Shown here: in pieces, positions 1 through 6,825 of the stretch
Numbering within the stretch: the stretch's first letter is position 1
How the letters are laid out: each line of letters starts with the position of its first letter
Source: Curtobacterium aurantiacum
Lineage (GTDB): Bacteria > Actinomycetota > Actinomycetes > Actinomycetales > Microbacteriaceae
Direction of reading: 5' to 3'
Length of the DNA: 64,000 bases
Assembly (NCBI RefSeq): GCF_018598555.1
Contig: NZ_JAHEWN010000008.1
Location: forward strand, 1 to 64,000
Translations under genes and position numbers: made by a program
The notes under the pieces: model-generated
The model's input: only the letters and a program-made list of their open reading frames with translations
Database searches by the model: none
What the model was told of the DNA's origin: nothing

Positions 1-143
1 AACCGGGCATACCTGGCGGAACCGGGCGTGCCTGGTGGTACCGGGCATACCGAGCGGAGCCGGGCGTACCTGGCGGAACCGGGCATACCGAGCGTCCCTG
101 GCGGAACCGGGCGTACCGACCGGAACCGGGCGTACCTGGTGGG
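1..143. repeat. Tandem 19-bp repeat array (about 7 units)
   Basis: Seven near-identical units with consensus AACCGGGCRTACCTGGCGG occupy 1-19, 20-38, 39-57, 58-76, 77-104, 105-123 and 124-143. The fifth unit carries a 9-bp insertion. Units differ mainly at two positions (CAT/CGT and CTGG/CGAG). The array runs off the left edge of the window, so its full length is unknown. No spacers are present, so this is not a CRISPR array. No gene is visible around it. Confidence 0.9.
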
Positions 144-165
144 TTCTTCCGACCAGGTACGCCCG
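127..165. repeat. Hairpin made from the last repeat unit and an inverted copy
   Basis: CGGGCGTACCTGGT at 127-140 is followed after 11 nt by its exact reverse complement at 152-165, so the tandem array ends in a 14-bp stem-loop. A short T-rich stretch follows the right arm. It could act as a terminator for a gene to the left of the window, or could be the boundary of the repeat array. Confidence 0.75.
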
Positions 166-210
166 TTCTTGCAAACCAACGCGCCCGCGATGGGAAGGAA
201 CGTGCGCGCA

Positions 211-258
211 GACGGACGGGAGGCCCGGTGCCAGCTGGCACCGGGCCTCCCGTCCGTC
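211..258. repeat. Family A palindrome, perfect 48-bp copy
   Basis: The arms are perfect 24-mers meeting at GCCAG|CTGGC, with outer sequence GACGGACGGGAGGC. This is the cleanest copy in the window of a repeated intergenic palindrome (others near 14762, 32807, 43506, 48252, 51640, 53863 and 60409). Such a dyad can work as a bidirectional terminator, but the near-identical sequence between copies suggests a dispersed repeat element. Confidence 0.85.
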
Positions 259-379
259 CTGTGGGGACGCCGGGCCGGCGGCCGCCGCCGTCGTCACGTG
301 CTGGGCGACACCTCACGCGCTCACGTGCGCGTGAACTGTCCGGCGGGGCGAGACTCGGCGCGCCGTGGCCACATGCGCA

Positions 380-420
380 ACGAGCAACGCCCCGACCGGA
401 GCGGTCGGGGCGTTGCTCGT
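380..420 (-). terminator. Intrinsic terminator of the desaturase-csp operon
   Basis: An 18-bp perfect stem (380-397 paired with 403-420) with a 5-nt loop lies 12 nt past the stop codon of the cold-shock gene. On the minus strand it directly follows the last gene of the operon. There is no strong U-tract, as is common in high-GC actinobacteria. Confidence 0.75.
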
Positions 421-431
421 GATGGTGCCGA

Positions 432-641
432 TCAGCGGATCAACGAGATGTTGTCCGCCTGCGGGCCCTTCTTGCCGGGGCCGACTTCGTACTGCACGTG
501 GTCGTCCTGGGCGAGCGGCCGGGAGCCGGTCGCCGCAACGATGCTGGAGAAGTGCGCGAACAGGTCCTGGGACCCGTCGTCCGGGTGGATGAACCCGAAC
601 CCCTTGCTGTGGTCGAACCATTTGACGGTGCCCGTGGGCAT
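432..641 (-). CDS. Cold-shock domain protein (CspA family)
   Basis: This 69-residue protein is a single cold-shock domain. Such OB-fold proteins bind single-stranded RNA and DNA and relieve RNA structure in the cytoplasm. The N-terminus [18 protein letters not shown] carries the family start and the RNP-1-like KGFGFI (residues 13-18), and DLFAHF (26-31) is the RNP-2-like motif. The length is normal for the family. It starts 16 nt after the stop of the desaturase gene on the same strand, so the two are almost certainly co-transcribed, and a hairpin follows its stop. The ribosome binding site is weak (GAGCGCC region), which may mean coupling to the upstream gene. The pairing with a desaturase suggests a role in cold adaptation. 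Confidence 0.93.
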   Translation of the reverse strand: MPTGTVKWFDHSKGFGFIHPDDGSQDLFAHFSSIVAATGSRPLAQDDHVQYEVGPGKKGPQADNISLIR

Positions 642-657
642 GGCGCTCAGCACGGCG

Positions 658-1767
658 TCAGTGGATGCGCAGCTGCGTGACCATGGGGCACGCGAAGGGG
701 TCGCGGGCGGCGAGGCCGACGCGGTTGAGGTACCGGACGACGATGCCGTAGGAACGCAGCAGCGTGGTCTCGGTGTACGGCACGTCGAGGGTGTCGCAGT
801 GGTCACGCACGAGCAGGCGGGCCTGCTTCAGCGCCGGACGCGGCATCGACGGGAACAGGTGGTGCTCGACCTGGTAGTTCAGCCCACCCATCAGGAACGA
901 CACCCACCAGCCGCCACGGATGTTGCGCGAGGTGCGCACCTGGCGGGAGAAGAAGTCGACCTTCGCATCGTGGGCGATGGTCGGCATGCCCTTGTGGTTC
1001 GGGGCGAACGAGGCACCCATCATCACGCCGAACACGGCCAGCTGCACCCCGAGGAACGCACACGCCATCCCGAACGGCAGGAACCAGAACACCACCGTCA
1101 GGTAGATCGCGAACCGCGCCACCAGCAGGGCGCCCTCGATGATGCGGTTCTTGACGTCGGCCTTCGTGCCGTTGCCGGTGACGATCGACACCACGGCGTA
1201 GCGGTGGAGGTTGATGCCCTCGAGCGTGAGGAGGGGGAAGAACAACCACCCCTGGAAGCGCATGAAGGTCTTCATCGCGCCGCCCTTCACGGCGGCGGCG
1301 TCCTCCGGCAGGAACCGGATGCCGTCCGGGGCGATGTCGGGGTCCTTGCCGACCGTGTTCGGGTTGCCGTGGTGGCGGGTGTGCTTGTTCATCCACCACG
1401 AGTAGCTGAGCCCCACCAGGAACGTGCCGAGCCAGCGGCCCGCACGGTCGTTCCACTTCTGGGACTCGAACACCTGACGGTGCGCGGCTTCGTGCGACAG
1501 GAACGCGAACTGCGTGAACAGCACGCCCAGCGCACCCGCCACGATCAGCTGGAACCACGAGTCACCCAGGAACGCGAACGCGACCCAGGCGAGGGCGAGG
1601 CTGCCGACGAGTGCGCCGAACAGTGCCCAGTAGAAACCGGTACGACGGCGCAGCAAGCCGTTCTCCTTCACCTGCGCCAGGAGCGCGGAGTAGGTCGAGG
1701 TACCCTTGCGGGCTCCCGTAGCGGGACGAGTGCGGGTGTAACCCGGAGCGAGCGGAGTGGTGGTCAT
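658..1767 (-). CDS. Membrane fatty acid desaturase (acyl-lipid/acyl-CoA type)
   Basis: This 369-residue integral membrane di-iron desaturase inserts a double bond into acyl chains of membrane lipids. The three histidine boxes are all visible: HEAAH (92-96), HTRHH (129-133) and QVEHH (299-303). Hydrophobic segments lie around 45-68, 72-92 and 200-250. The family is the DesA3/linoleoyl desaturase-like PF00487 group and normally needs a separate electron donor, which is not encoded next to it. GGAAGG upstream of the ATG at 1767 is a good ribosome binding site. It is the first gene of a two-gene operon with the cold-shock protein. A TAGGGT hexamer lies in its leader on the minus strand, but no confident promoter can be drawn. 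Confidence 0.93.
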   Translation of the reverse strand: MTTTPLAPGYTRTRPATGARKGTSTYSALLAQVKENGLLRRRTGFYWALFGALVGSLALAWVAFAFLGDSWFQLIVAGALGVLFTQFAFLSHEAAHRQVFESQKWNDRAGRWLGTFLVGLSYSWWMNKHTRHHGNPNTVGKDPDIAPDGIRFLPEDAAAVKGGAMKTFMRFQGWLFFPLLTLEGINLHRYAVVSIVTGNGTKADVKNRIIEGALLVARFAIYLTVVFWFLPFGMACAFLGVQLAVFGVMMGASFAPNHKGMPTIAHDAKVDFFSRQVRTSRNIRGGWWVSFLMGGLNYQVEHHLFPSMPRPALKQARLLVRDHCDTLDVPYTETTLLRSYGIVVRYLNRVGLAARDPFACPMVTQLRIH

Positions 1768-1900
1768 GTGGACCGCCTTCCGGTACGGATCGGTCCTTCA
1801 ACCGGTTCGAGGGAGTTCACGCGAGTGCGCTTGTGGCGACCCTAGGGGCCGAACTTGCGTGTTCACCGTGGTGTCCGGAACACGTTGTGGGCGCCTCCGA

Positions 1901-2944
1901 TCAGCCCGCGTGACGCTCCGTACCGTCTGCGAAGCGGCCGGACGATGCGCGCAACGTCTGACCCGGGTACTCCCCGAAACGACGGAAGTAGGTGCCCGAG
2001 AACCGCCCCAGGTGCCGGAACCCCCAGGCCATCGCCACCTCCCCCACACTGGTCTCGTGACGGGTGCCGGACTCGAGCGCGGCGTGCACGCGGTCGAGCC
2101 GCATCCGCAGCAGGAACGTCATCGGTGAGACACCGTGCTCCCGCATGAAGGCCGTCTGCAACGTGCGGGGACTGACCCCGACCGCGTCGCAGATGTCGGC
2201 GAGGCAGAGCACCCGATCGCAGTGCCCGTCGAGGTAGGCCTCGGCGAGCTCGACCGTCGACGGGGTGACGGAACGCCGGACGACTGCGGTCACCCGCGTG
2301 CCGAACGCTCCGAGGACGGCCTCGACCAGTGCCACCTGCGCACCTGTGCGGGCACCGGACGTGAAGCCGTCGCGGGTGGCGGTCACCGCGACCTGCTCGA
2401 CGCACCGACGCAGGTGCTCGAGCGCGCCGCCTGCCGGCTCGGCCCCGTGGGTCGGCAGCTCCGGCGCCGTTCCCCCCGATGACCCGCGCACGTGGTCGAG
2501 GAGCGACCGGTCGATGCTGACCAGCTGGAGTGTGCCCTTCGGGGCGCGCACCGAGAACGCCCCCGTCGTCGGCATGAGGACCGGCGTGCCGGGTCGGGTC
2601 TCGAGCACGGTCTCGTCGTCGACCGCGACACGCACGCCCCCGGTGCTCGACCACCCGACGACGATCCGGTCGATCGGCTCGAACACCCCCGAGAACCCGG
2701 AGGTCGCCGACGCCGTCACGAGGCTGACGCAACCGTCCCGCCGGGTCCGGTACCGGAACCGGAACGGCAGGCGGAACGGGTCCTCCTCGACGTCGAAGGC
2801 GACGTCCCGCCCGTGTCCGGCCTGGGCGAGGACGCGTGCCGCGAAGGCACGGTCGCTCCCCGAACGTTCGGTCCGACGGCGCTGACCGTCGATCCTGGCG
2901 GTGACGGTCCGGGCCGCGTCGGTGCCGTGGACCGCGGTCAGCAC
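1901..2944 (-). CDS. AraC family transcriptional regulator
   Basis: This 347-residue protein has a C-terminal AraC/XylS double helix-turn-helix (about 235-330, with SPRTLQTAFMREHGVSP and a second helix region near GFRHLGRFSGTYFRRFGEYP). The N-terminal 200 residues are a divergent sensor domain of the AraC-binding-like type. It starts with GTG at 2944 and overlaps the stop of the small upstream gene (2938) by 7 nt, so translation is coupled. It lies upstream of, and on the same strand as, the desaturase operon, separated by about 130 nt; regulation of that operon is possible but not shown. The ligand cannot be inferred. Confidence 0.88.
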   Translation of the reverse strand: MLTAVHGTDAARTVTARIDGQRRRTERSGSDRAFAARVLAQAGHGRDVAFDVEEDPFRLPFRFRYRTRRDGCVSLVTASATSGFSGVFEPIDRIVVGWSSTGGVRVAVDDETVLETRPGTPVLMPTTGAFSVRAPKGTLQLVSIDRSLLDHVRGSSGGTAPELPTHGAEPAGGALEHLRRCVEQVAVTATRDGFTSGARTGAQVALVEAVLGAFGTRVTAVVRRSVTPSTVELAEAYLDGHCDRVLCLADICDAVGVSPRTLQTAFMREHGVSPMTFLLRMRLDRVHAALESGTRHETSVGEVAMAWGFRHLGRFSGTYFRRFGEYPGQTLRASSGRFADGTERHAG

Positions 2945-3270
2945 GGTGCCTCATCGAGGTGTTGCCCGCAGCGGTGCTCGAACCAGGCGCGGGCGTCCTG
3001 CAGCGTCGCGCGCCGGTCGTGCTCGTGCAGTGCCGCCATGAGCGTGCAGTCGAAACCGTCGCCGGTGCGCTCGATGAACCCGAGGAGCATGTCGGGGTCG
3101 CCCCAGGCCGCTGCGGCGTCGACGACGCGCCAGCACCCTGAGTCGACCGGCTGCACCCGGATGTCGGTCGGGTCCGTCGCGGCGAGCGCGCGGATCCGGT
3201 CGGTGTGGACGACCTGTTTCCACACGACCGAGTCGCTCATCATGGTCGAAATTCCCTGTGCGTGTCCCAT
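2938..3270 (-). CDS. Small protein of unknown function, coupled to AraC regulator
   Basis: I do not recognise this 110-residue protein. It is soluble, acidic in its second half and rich in D, A, W and H, with no signal peptide or membrane segment. The start at 3270 is chosen because GGGAGG sits 6 nt upstream; an upstream in-frame ATG at 3321 lacks such a site. Its stop codon overlaps the GTG of the AraC gene by 7 nt, so the two form one operon transcribed from the region around 3271-3400. It may supply or modify the signal for the regulator, but that is only inferred from position. Confidence 0.75.
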   Translation of the reverse strand: MGHAQGISTMMSDSVVWKQVVHTDRIRALAATDPTDIRVQPVDSGCWRVVDAAAAWGDPDMLLGFIERTGDGFDCTLMAALHEHDRRATLQDARAWFEHRCGQHLDEAPC

Positions 3271-3366
3271 CGCGCCTCCCTGTTGGTCCGATGTGGCGCA
3301 CCGCTTCAACCGGCGGTGCACGAGACACTTTCAGTATCGGCAGGACAGTTCCCGTCACGTCAGGGG

Positions 3367-3399
3367 TTGACAGCAGACCGCGTAAGGCGGATCATCCGC
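3367..3399 (+). promoter_or_regulatory. Candidate promoter with operator dyad between divergent AraC-type genes
   Basis: TTGACA (3367-3372), 17 nt, then GATCAT (3390-3395) fits a housekeeping promoter reading right. The -10 sits inside a perfect dyad GCGGATCATCCGC (3387-3399), which is nested in a larger hairpin with arms CAGACCGCG (3374-3382) and CGCGGTCTG (3397-3405). This lies in the gap between the two divergent units headed by genes at 3270 and 3455, so it is a natural site for one of the AraC-type proteins. Confidence 0.5.
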
Positions 3400-3442
3400 G
3401 GTCTGCACGGCGGTGCTGGGAGCGCGCGGTGCAGCGGTGTCG

Positions 3443-3448
3443 TACGGT
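3443..3448 (+). promoter_or_regulatory. -10-like TACGGT placed for a leaderless start
   Basis: TACGGT ends exactly 6 nt before the ATG at 3455, and no Shine-Dalgarno sequence is present there. This spacing would put the first transcribed base at or next to the start codon. It supports the chosen start. Confidence 0.5.
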
Positions 3449-3454
3449 CGGCCC

Positions 3455-4243
3455 ATGAGCGACGGGAGCACCGCGGTGCCGGACGGGCCACCCCGGCTCT
3501 CACGTGCGGTGCGGGACGCCGTTCGCTTCGTGCAGGAGCACGCGGCCACCCACATCACGGTCACGGACATCGCCGTTGCTGTCCAGCTGTCGCCCAGGAG
3601 CCTACAGAAGCGGTTCCAGGCCGAGCTCGGTCAGACGCCCGGCGTGTACCTGCGGGCCGTCCGGCTCGAGGGCGTGCGCCGCGACCTCCAGGCGGCATCG
3701 GGAGCGCCGGACCGCCGGACGATCGCCGAGATCGCCGAGCGGTGGCAGTTCAGCAACGCGGGGCGGATGGCCGCTGCGTTCCGGGCGGCCTACGGCATCG
3801 CACCGTCGTCCGCGCTGCGGTCCTTCGTGCCGGAGGACGACGAGGACGGGGCGCCGAGCCTGTCGGACCGGAACCAGCGGCGGTTCCGCCTGGTGCTGGA
3901 CTGCGAGGTCGACGTCGACGACCCGAAGGCGGTGCTCGCCGGTGCCCTGCAGCGAGCCGGCAGCGGACCGTGGCGCGACTACCGGCCCGACGGCGGCAGC
4001 GAGGACCTGATGGCGTTCCTGCTCGGCAACGCGGTGCGGACGGTGGTGCGCGAGACCTCCGGTGTGACGCTGGTGGCCCTGGACGCGATGCTCCGCGTGC
4101 AGGACGAGCAGGGGTCGTACCCGCCCGCCGAGCTCCCGGCCTGGCGCGCCGGCCCACCGCCGAACACGACTGCGCCGTCCGGATCGTCCGACACCGCCCT
4201 GCGCGTAGGATCGAGAGACGGCAGGGAAGGTGCCCATGGATGA
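3455..4243 (+). CDS. AraC-type regulator with N-terminal DNA-binding domain
   Basis: This 262-residue protein has its AraC double helix-turn-helix at the N-terminus (about 15-125: helix regions around TDIAVAVQLSPRSLQKRF and IAERWQFSNAGRMAAAF), the reverse of the usual order. The C-terminal part (130-262) is not recognised; it is acidic, then proline-rich. The start at 3455 is preferred over an in-frame ATG at 3413 because of the leaderless-type TACGGT. Its last codons overlap the start of the GAF-ANTAR gene at 4236 by 8 nt, so it heads a three-gene unit with the two ANTAR proteins. The domain order resembles GAF/AraC stress regulators of actinobacteria, but the C-terminus is not a clear GAF domain. 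Confidence 0.82.
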   Translation: MSDGSTAVPDGPPRLSRAVRDAVRFVQEHAATHITVTDIAVAVQLSPRSLQKRFQAELGQTPGVYLRAVRLEGVRRDLQAASGAPDRRTIAEIAERWQFSNAGRMAAAFRAAYGIAPSSALRSFVPEDDEDGAPSLSDRNQRRFRLVLDCEVDVDDPKAVLAGALQRAGSGPWRDYRPDGGSEDLMAFLLGNAVRTVVRETSGVTLVALDAMLRVQDEQGSYPPAELPAWRAGPPPNTTAPSGSSDTALRVGSRDGREGAHG

Positions 4244-4949
4244 CGCATTCGAGCGTGCACTCCGCGCGCTCCGCTCGGCGGACATCGCCGACGATCAACT
4301 CAGTGGGCCGTTCGCGCTCGCACTGCCCATGGGTGGTGTCGCCATCTCGACGTTCGGTGCCCTCTGCCCCAGCGAGACGGTGTCCGCGACGGACGAGGTC
4401 GCCACCCGCGTCGACGAGATCCAGTTCGACCTGTCCGAGGGCCCGTGCTGGACAGCCCTCGCGACCGACGCCCCGGTCCTCGCGACCGACCTCGTGCAGC
4501 GTCCCAACCCGGAGTGGCCGGCCTTCAACGAAGCCGTCCGGCGCGAACCCGTCGGCGCAGTGTTCGCGTTCCCGGTCGCGTTCGGGCCCTTCCCGCTCGG
4601 TGCGGTCGACGTGTACGTCCCGCAGCCGGCGACGATCGAGGACGACACCGTCCGGCAGGCCATGACGCTCGCCTCGGCCGTCAGTCGCCGGGTCCTCCGC
4701 CGAGCCCTCCGTTCCATCGCCGACGAGGACGACGCCCTGCTGGACCGGAGTCCGTCGTCGCGTCGCGTGGTGCACCAGGCCACCGGGGTCGTCCTCGCAC
4801 AGCTCGACATCAGCCCCGAGGACGCGTACCTGCTGCTGCAGGGACACGCGTTCGCCCGCCGGACGACGATGCGTCGCGTGGCGGAGGAGATCCTGGACGG
4901 CACGGTCCGGTTCGAGAAACGCGGCGACCTGATCGAGGAGGTCCAGTGA
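4236..4949 (+). CDS. GAF-ANTAR antitermination regulator (first of pair)
   Basis: This 237-residue protein has an N-terminal GAF sensor domain (about 25-145) and a C-terminal ANTAR RNA-binding domain (about 165-225, with HQATGVVLAQLDISPEDAYL). ANTAR proteins bind paired hairpins in nascent RNA and prevent termination. The ATG at 4236 follows AGGGAAGG by 5 nt, which favours it over the GTG at 4230. It overlaps both neighbours: the AraC-type gene upstream and the second GAF-ANTAR gene downstream (4-nt GTGA). No histidine kinase lies nearby, so the GAF domain itself probably senses the signal. Confidence 0.9.
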   Translation: MDDAFERALRALRSADIADDQLSGPFALALPMGGVAISTFGALCPSETVSATDEVATRVDEIQFDLSEGPCWTALATDAPVLATDLVQRPNPEWPAFNEAVRREPVGAVFAFPVAFGPFPLGAVDVYVPQPATIEDDTVRQAMTLASAVSRRVLRRALRSIADEDDALLDRSPSSRRVVHQATGVVLAQLDISPEDAYLLLQGHAFARRTTMRRVAEEILDGTVRFEKRGDLIEEVQ

Positions 4950-5659
4950 CGACAGCAGGCAGGGAAGCCCGGATCGTCGAGACGTTCACGACGCTGGCAG
5001 ACACCCTGGTGGACGCCTACGACGTCGTCGAACTGTTGCAGACGCTCGTCGAGACCTGTGCCGACGTGCTCGGGATCGACGCCGCCGGCATCCTGCTGGC
5101 GAACGACGAGCAGGAACTCGAGGTGGTGGCGTCCACGTCGGAGGCCACCCGGCTCGTCGAGGTCCTGCAGCTCGACGCCGAGGCCGGGCCCTGCATGACC
5201 TCCTTCGCGACCGGCCGGACCGTGACGTGCCCGGACATCGACGCCGCCCCTGCGGAGTGGGCGATGTTCCGGACCGGCGCACTGGCGCTGGGGTTCCGTT
5301 CGGTGCACGCCGTCCCGCTCCGACTGGGGAGCAACGTCATCGGCACGCTCAACCTGTTCGGGACCGACACCGGTGCCCTCCCCGAGGCCGACCTGCGGGT
5401 CGCACGGGCCCTGGCCGACGTCGCGACGATCGGCACCCTGCACGAGCGCTCCCTGCGGGAGCACGAGGCCGTCCGGGCGCAGCTGCAGCGCACGATCGGC
5501 TCGCGCGAGGTCATCGAGCAGGCCAAGGGGGTCGTGTCGTACCTGCGGGGTGTCTCGATCGAGGACGCCTTCGCGGTGATCCGGGGGTACGCGCTCGAGC
5601 ACCACGAGCCGCTCTCCGAGGTCGCCCGCGCGATCGTGCAGCGCCGACTCGTCCCCTGA
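4946..5659 (+). CDS. GAF-ANTAR antitermination regulator (second of pair)
   Basis: This protein is also 237 residues long with the same GAF (about 20-150) plus ANTAR (about 170-235, with SREVIEQAKGVVSYLRGVS) order as its neighbour, but it is clearly diverged, so the pair is an old tandem duplication or a recruited partner. The start is GTG at 4946, overlapping the TGA of the first gene, with GAGGAGG 4-5 nt upstream. ANTAR proteins act as dimers; overlapping genes of equal length suggest a possible heterodimer. The target RNA cannot be named from this window. Confidence 0.9.
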   Translation: MTTAGREARIVETFTTLADTLVDAYDVVELLQTLVETCADVLGIDAAGILLANDEQELEVVASTSEATRLVEVLQLDAEAGPCMTSFATGRTVTCPDIDAAPAEWAMFRTGALALGFRSVHAVPLRLGSNVIGTLNLFGTDTGALPEADLRVARALADVATIGTLHERSLREHEAVRAQLQRTIGSREVIEQAKGVVSYLRGVSIEDAFAVIRGYALEHHEPLSEVARAIVQRRLVP

Positions 5660-5701
5660 CGAGCGCGGCCGGTCCGACGGGGCCGTCGACCCTCCGCCCG
5701 C

Positions 5702-5707
5702 TACGGT
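5702..5707 (+). promoter_or_regulatory. -10-like TACGGT placed for a leaderless start
   Basis: TACGGT lies exactly 6 nt before the ATG of the LacI-type gene at 5714, the same hexamer and spacing as at 3443. No purine-rich ribosome binding site is present. Confidence 0.5.
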
Positions 5708-5713
5708 GAGCGG

Positions 5714-6760
5714 ATGGGCAAGGTCACGCTGCAGGACGTCGCCGCACACGCCGGCGTGTCGATGAAGACCGTGTCCAACGTCGTCCGCGGCTACCGGCAC
5801 GTCAGCGACCCGATGCGCAGCCGGGTGCAGGCCGCGATCGACGAGCTCGGCTACCGGCCGAACGTCTCGGGCCGCTCACTCGCGACCGGTCGCTCGAACA
5901 TGCTCGCCTTCGCGTTCCCGGATCTCCGTCGCCCGTACTTCGCCGAGCTCGCACACGTCTTCTCGCGGGTCTGCGCCGAACGCGGCTACCAGCTCCTGCT
6001 CGAGGAGACCGGCGGCGACCCGGACGGTGAGCGCTCGGCGGTGCGGGGGCGCGAGGCCGGCGTGGTCGACGGCGTGGTGATCCACCCGCAGGTGCTCACG
6101 CCGGAGGCGATCGACCGCATCCGCGGGGACACGGCCGTGGTGTTCCTCGGCGAGGACGTCCGGCCCCCGCACGCCGACCAGATCGTCATCGACAACGCCG
6201 GGGCCGCCGCCGAGGCGGTCGCACACCTCGTGGCGCTCGGCCGTCGGCGCATCGGGTTCTTCGGGCACGAGACCGGACCGTCGTCGCGCACGTCCGGACT
6301 GCGTCTGGACGGCTACCGCGCGGGCCTCCTCGACGCCGGCCTCCCGTTCGACGACGCACTCCTGGTCCCCCGCGAGGTCGGCGACGCCGCGGGCGCCGAG
6401 CTCGCCTTCGGCGCGGCGCTCGACGCCGGGCTCCGCGTCGACGGCCTGCTGTGCCGTGACGACCTGGCCGCGCTCGGCGCGCTCCGCGCGATGCGCCTGC
6501 GCGGCCTCGACGCGCCCGGCGACGTCGCGATCGTCGGGTGGGACGCGATCGGGCTCGGGTCGAGCCTGGTGCCGAGCCTGACCTCCGTCGCGCCCGACAC
6601 GGTCGCACTCGCCGACACCGCGCTCGACCTGCTGGTCGAGCGGATGGACGGATCCGACGTACCCGGCCGCCTCGTCACGGTCGGCCACCGGCTGCTGGTC
6701 GGCGAGAGCGCGCCGTACGCGGACGGCACGTCCGACCGGGCGGCGCACCAGGGCGCCTGA
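5714..6760 (+). CDS. LacI family transcriptional repressor of the GH31 sugar locus
   Basis: This 348-residue protein begins with a standard LacI helix-turn-helix (residues 3-50: VTLQDVAAHAGVSMKTVSNVV, hinge GYRPNVSGRSLATGRS) followed by a periplasmic-binding-protein-like effector domain (60-330). It is cytoplasmic and expected to bind a 16-bp palindrome with a central CG. Exactly such a site, TTTACAGCGCTGTAAA, lies in the promoter of the convergent sugar ABC/GH31 operon at 12546. The effector is probably an oligosaccharide or breakdown product of the GH31 substrate. It is convergent to that operon, separated by a palindrome at 6769-6802. Confidence 0.92.
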   Translation: MGKVTLQDVAAHAGVSMKTVSNVVRGYRHVSDPMRSRVQAAIDELGYRPNVSGRSLATGRSNMLAFAFPDLRRPYFAELAHVFSRVCAERGYQLLLEETGGDPDGERSAVRGREAGVVDGVVIHPQVLTPEAIDRIRGDTAVVFLGEDVRPPHADQIVIDNAGAAAEAVAHLVALGRRRIGFFGHETGPSSRTSGLRLDGYRAGLLDAGLPFDDALLVPREVGDAAGAELAFGAALDAGLRVDGLLCRDDLAALGALRAMRLRGLDAPGDVAIVGWDAIGLGSSLVPSLTSVAPDTVALADTALDLLVERMDGSDVPGRLVTVGHRLLVGESAPYADGTSDRAAHQGA

Positions 6761-6768
6761 CGACGGAC

Positions 6769-6802
6769 GGGAGGCCCGTGGCGGCGCCGCCACGGGCCTC
6801 CC
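6769..6802. terminator. Palindrome between convergent lacI-type and GH31 genes
   Basis: Perfect 17-nt arms meet at GGCGGC|GCCGCC. The outer sequence GGGAGGCCCGTGG resembles family A palindromes, but the centre is different. It is suited to stopping transcription from both sides. Confidence 0.7.
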
Positions 6803-6825
6803 GGCCTCGTCCCCGTCGTTCTCCG

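Noticed and set aside
1-143. CRISPR array
   Set aside because: The units are contiguous without unique spacers and no cas gene is near.
28-1845. A long open frame on the plus strand opposite the desaturase and cold-shock genes
   Set aside because: It begins in the 19-bp repeats, crosses the family A palindrome and terminator, and is a low-complexity R/H/E/V-rich mirror of real genes. High GC makes such frames common.
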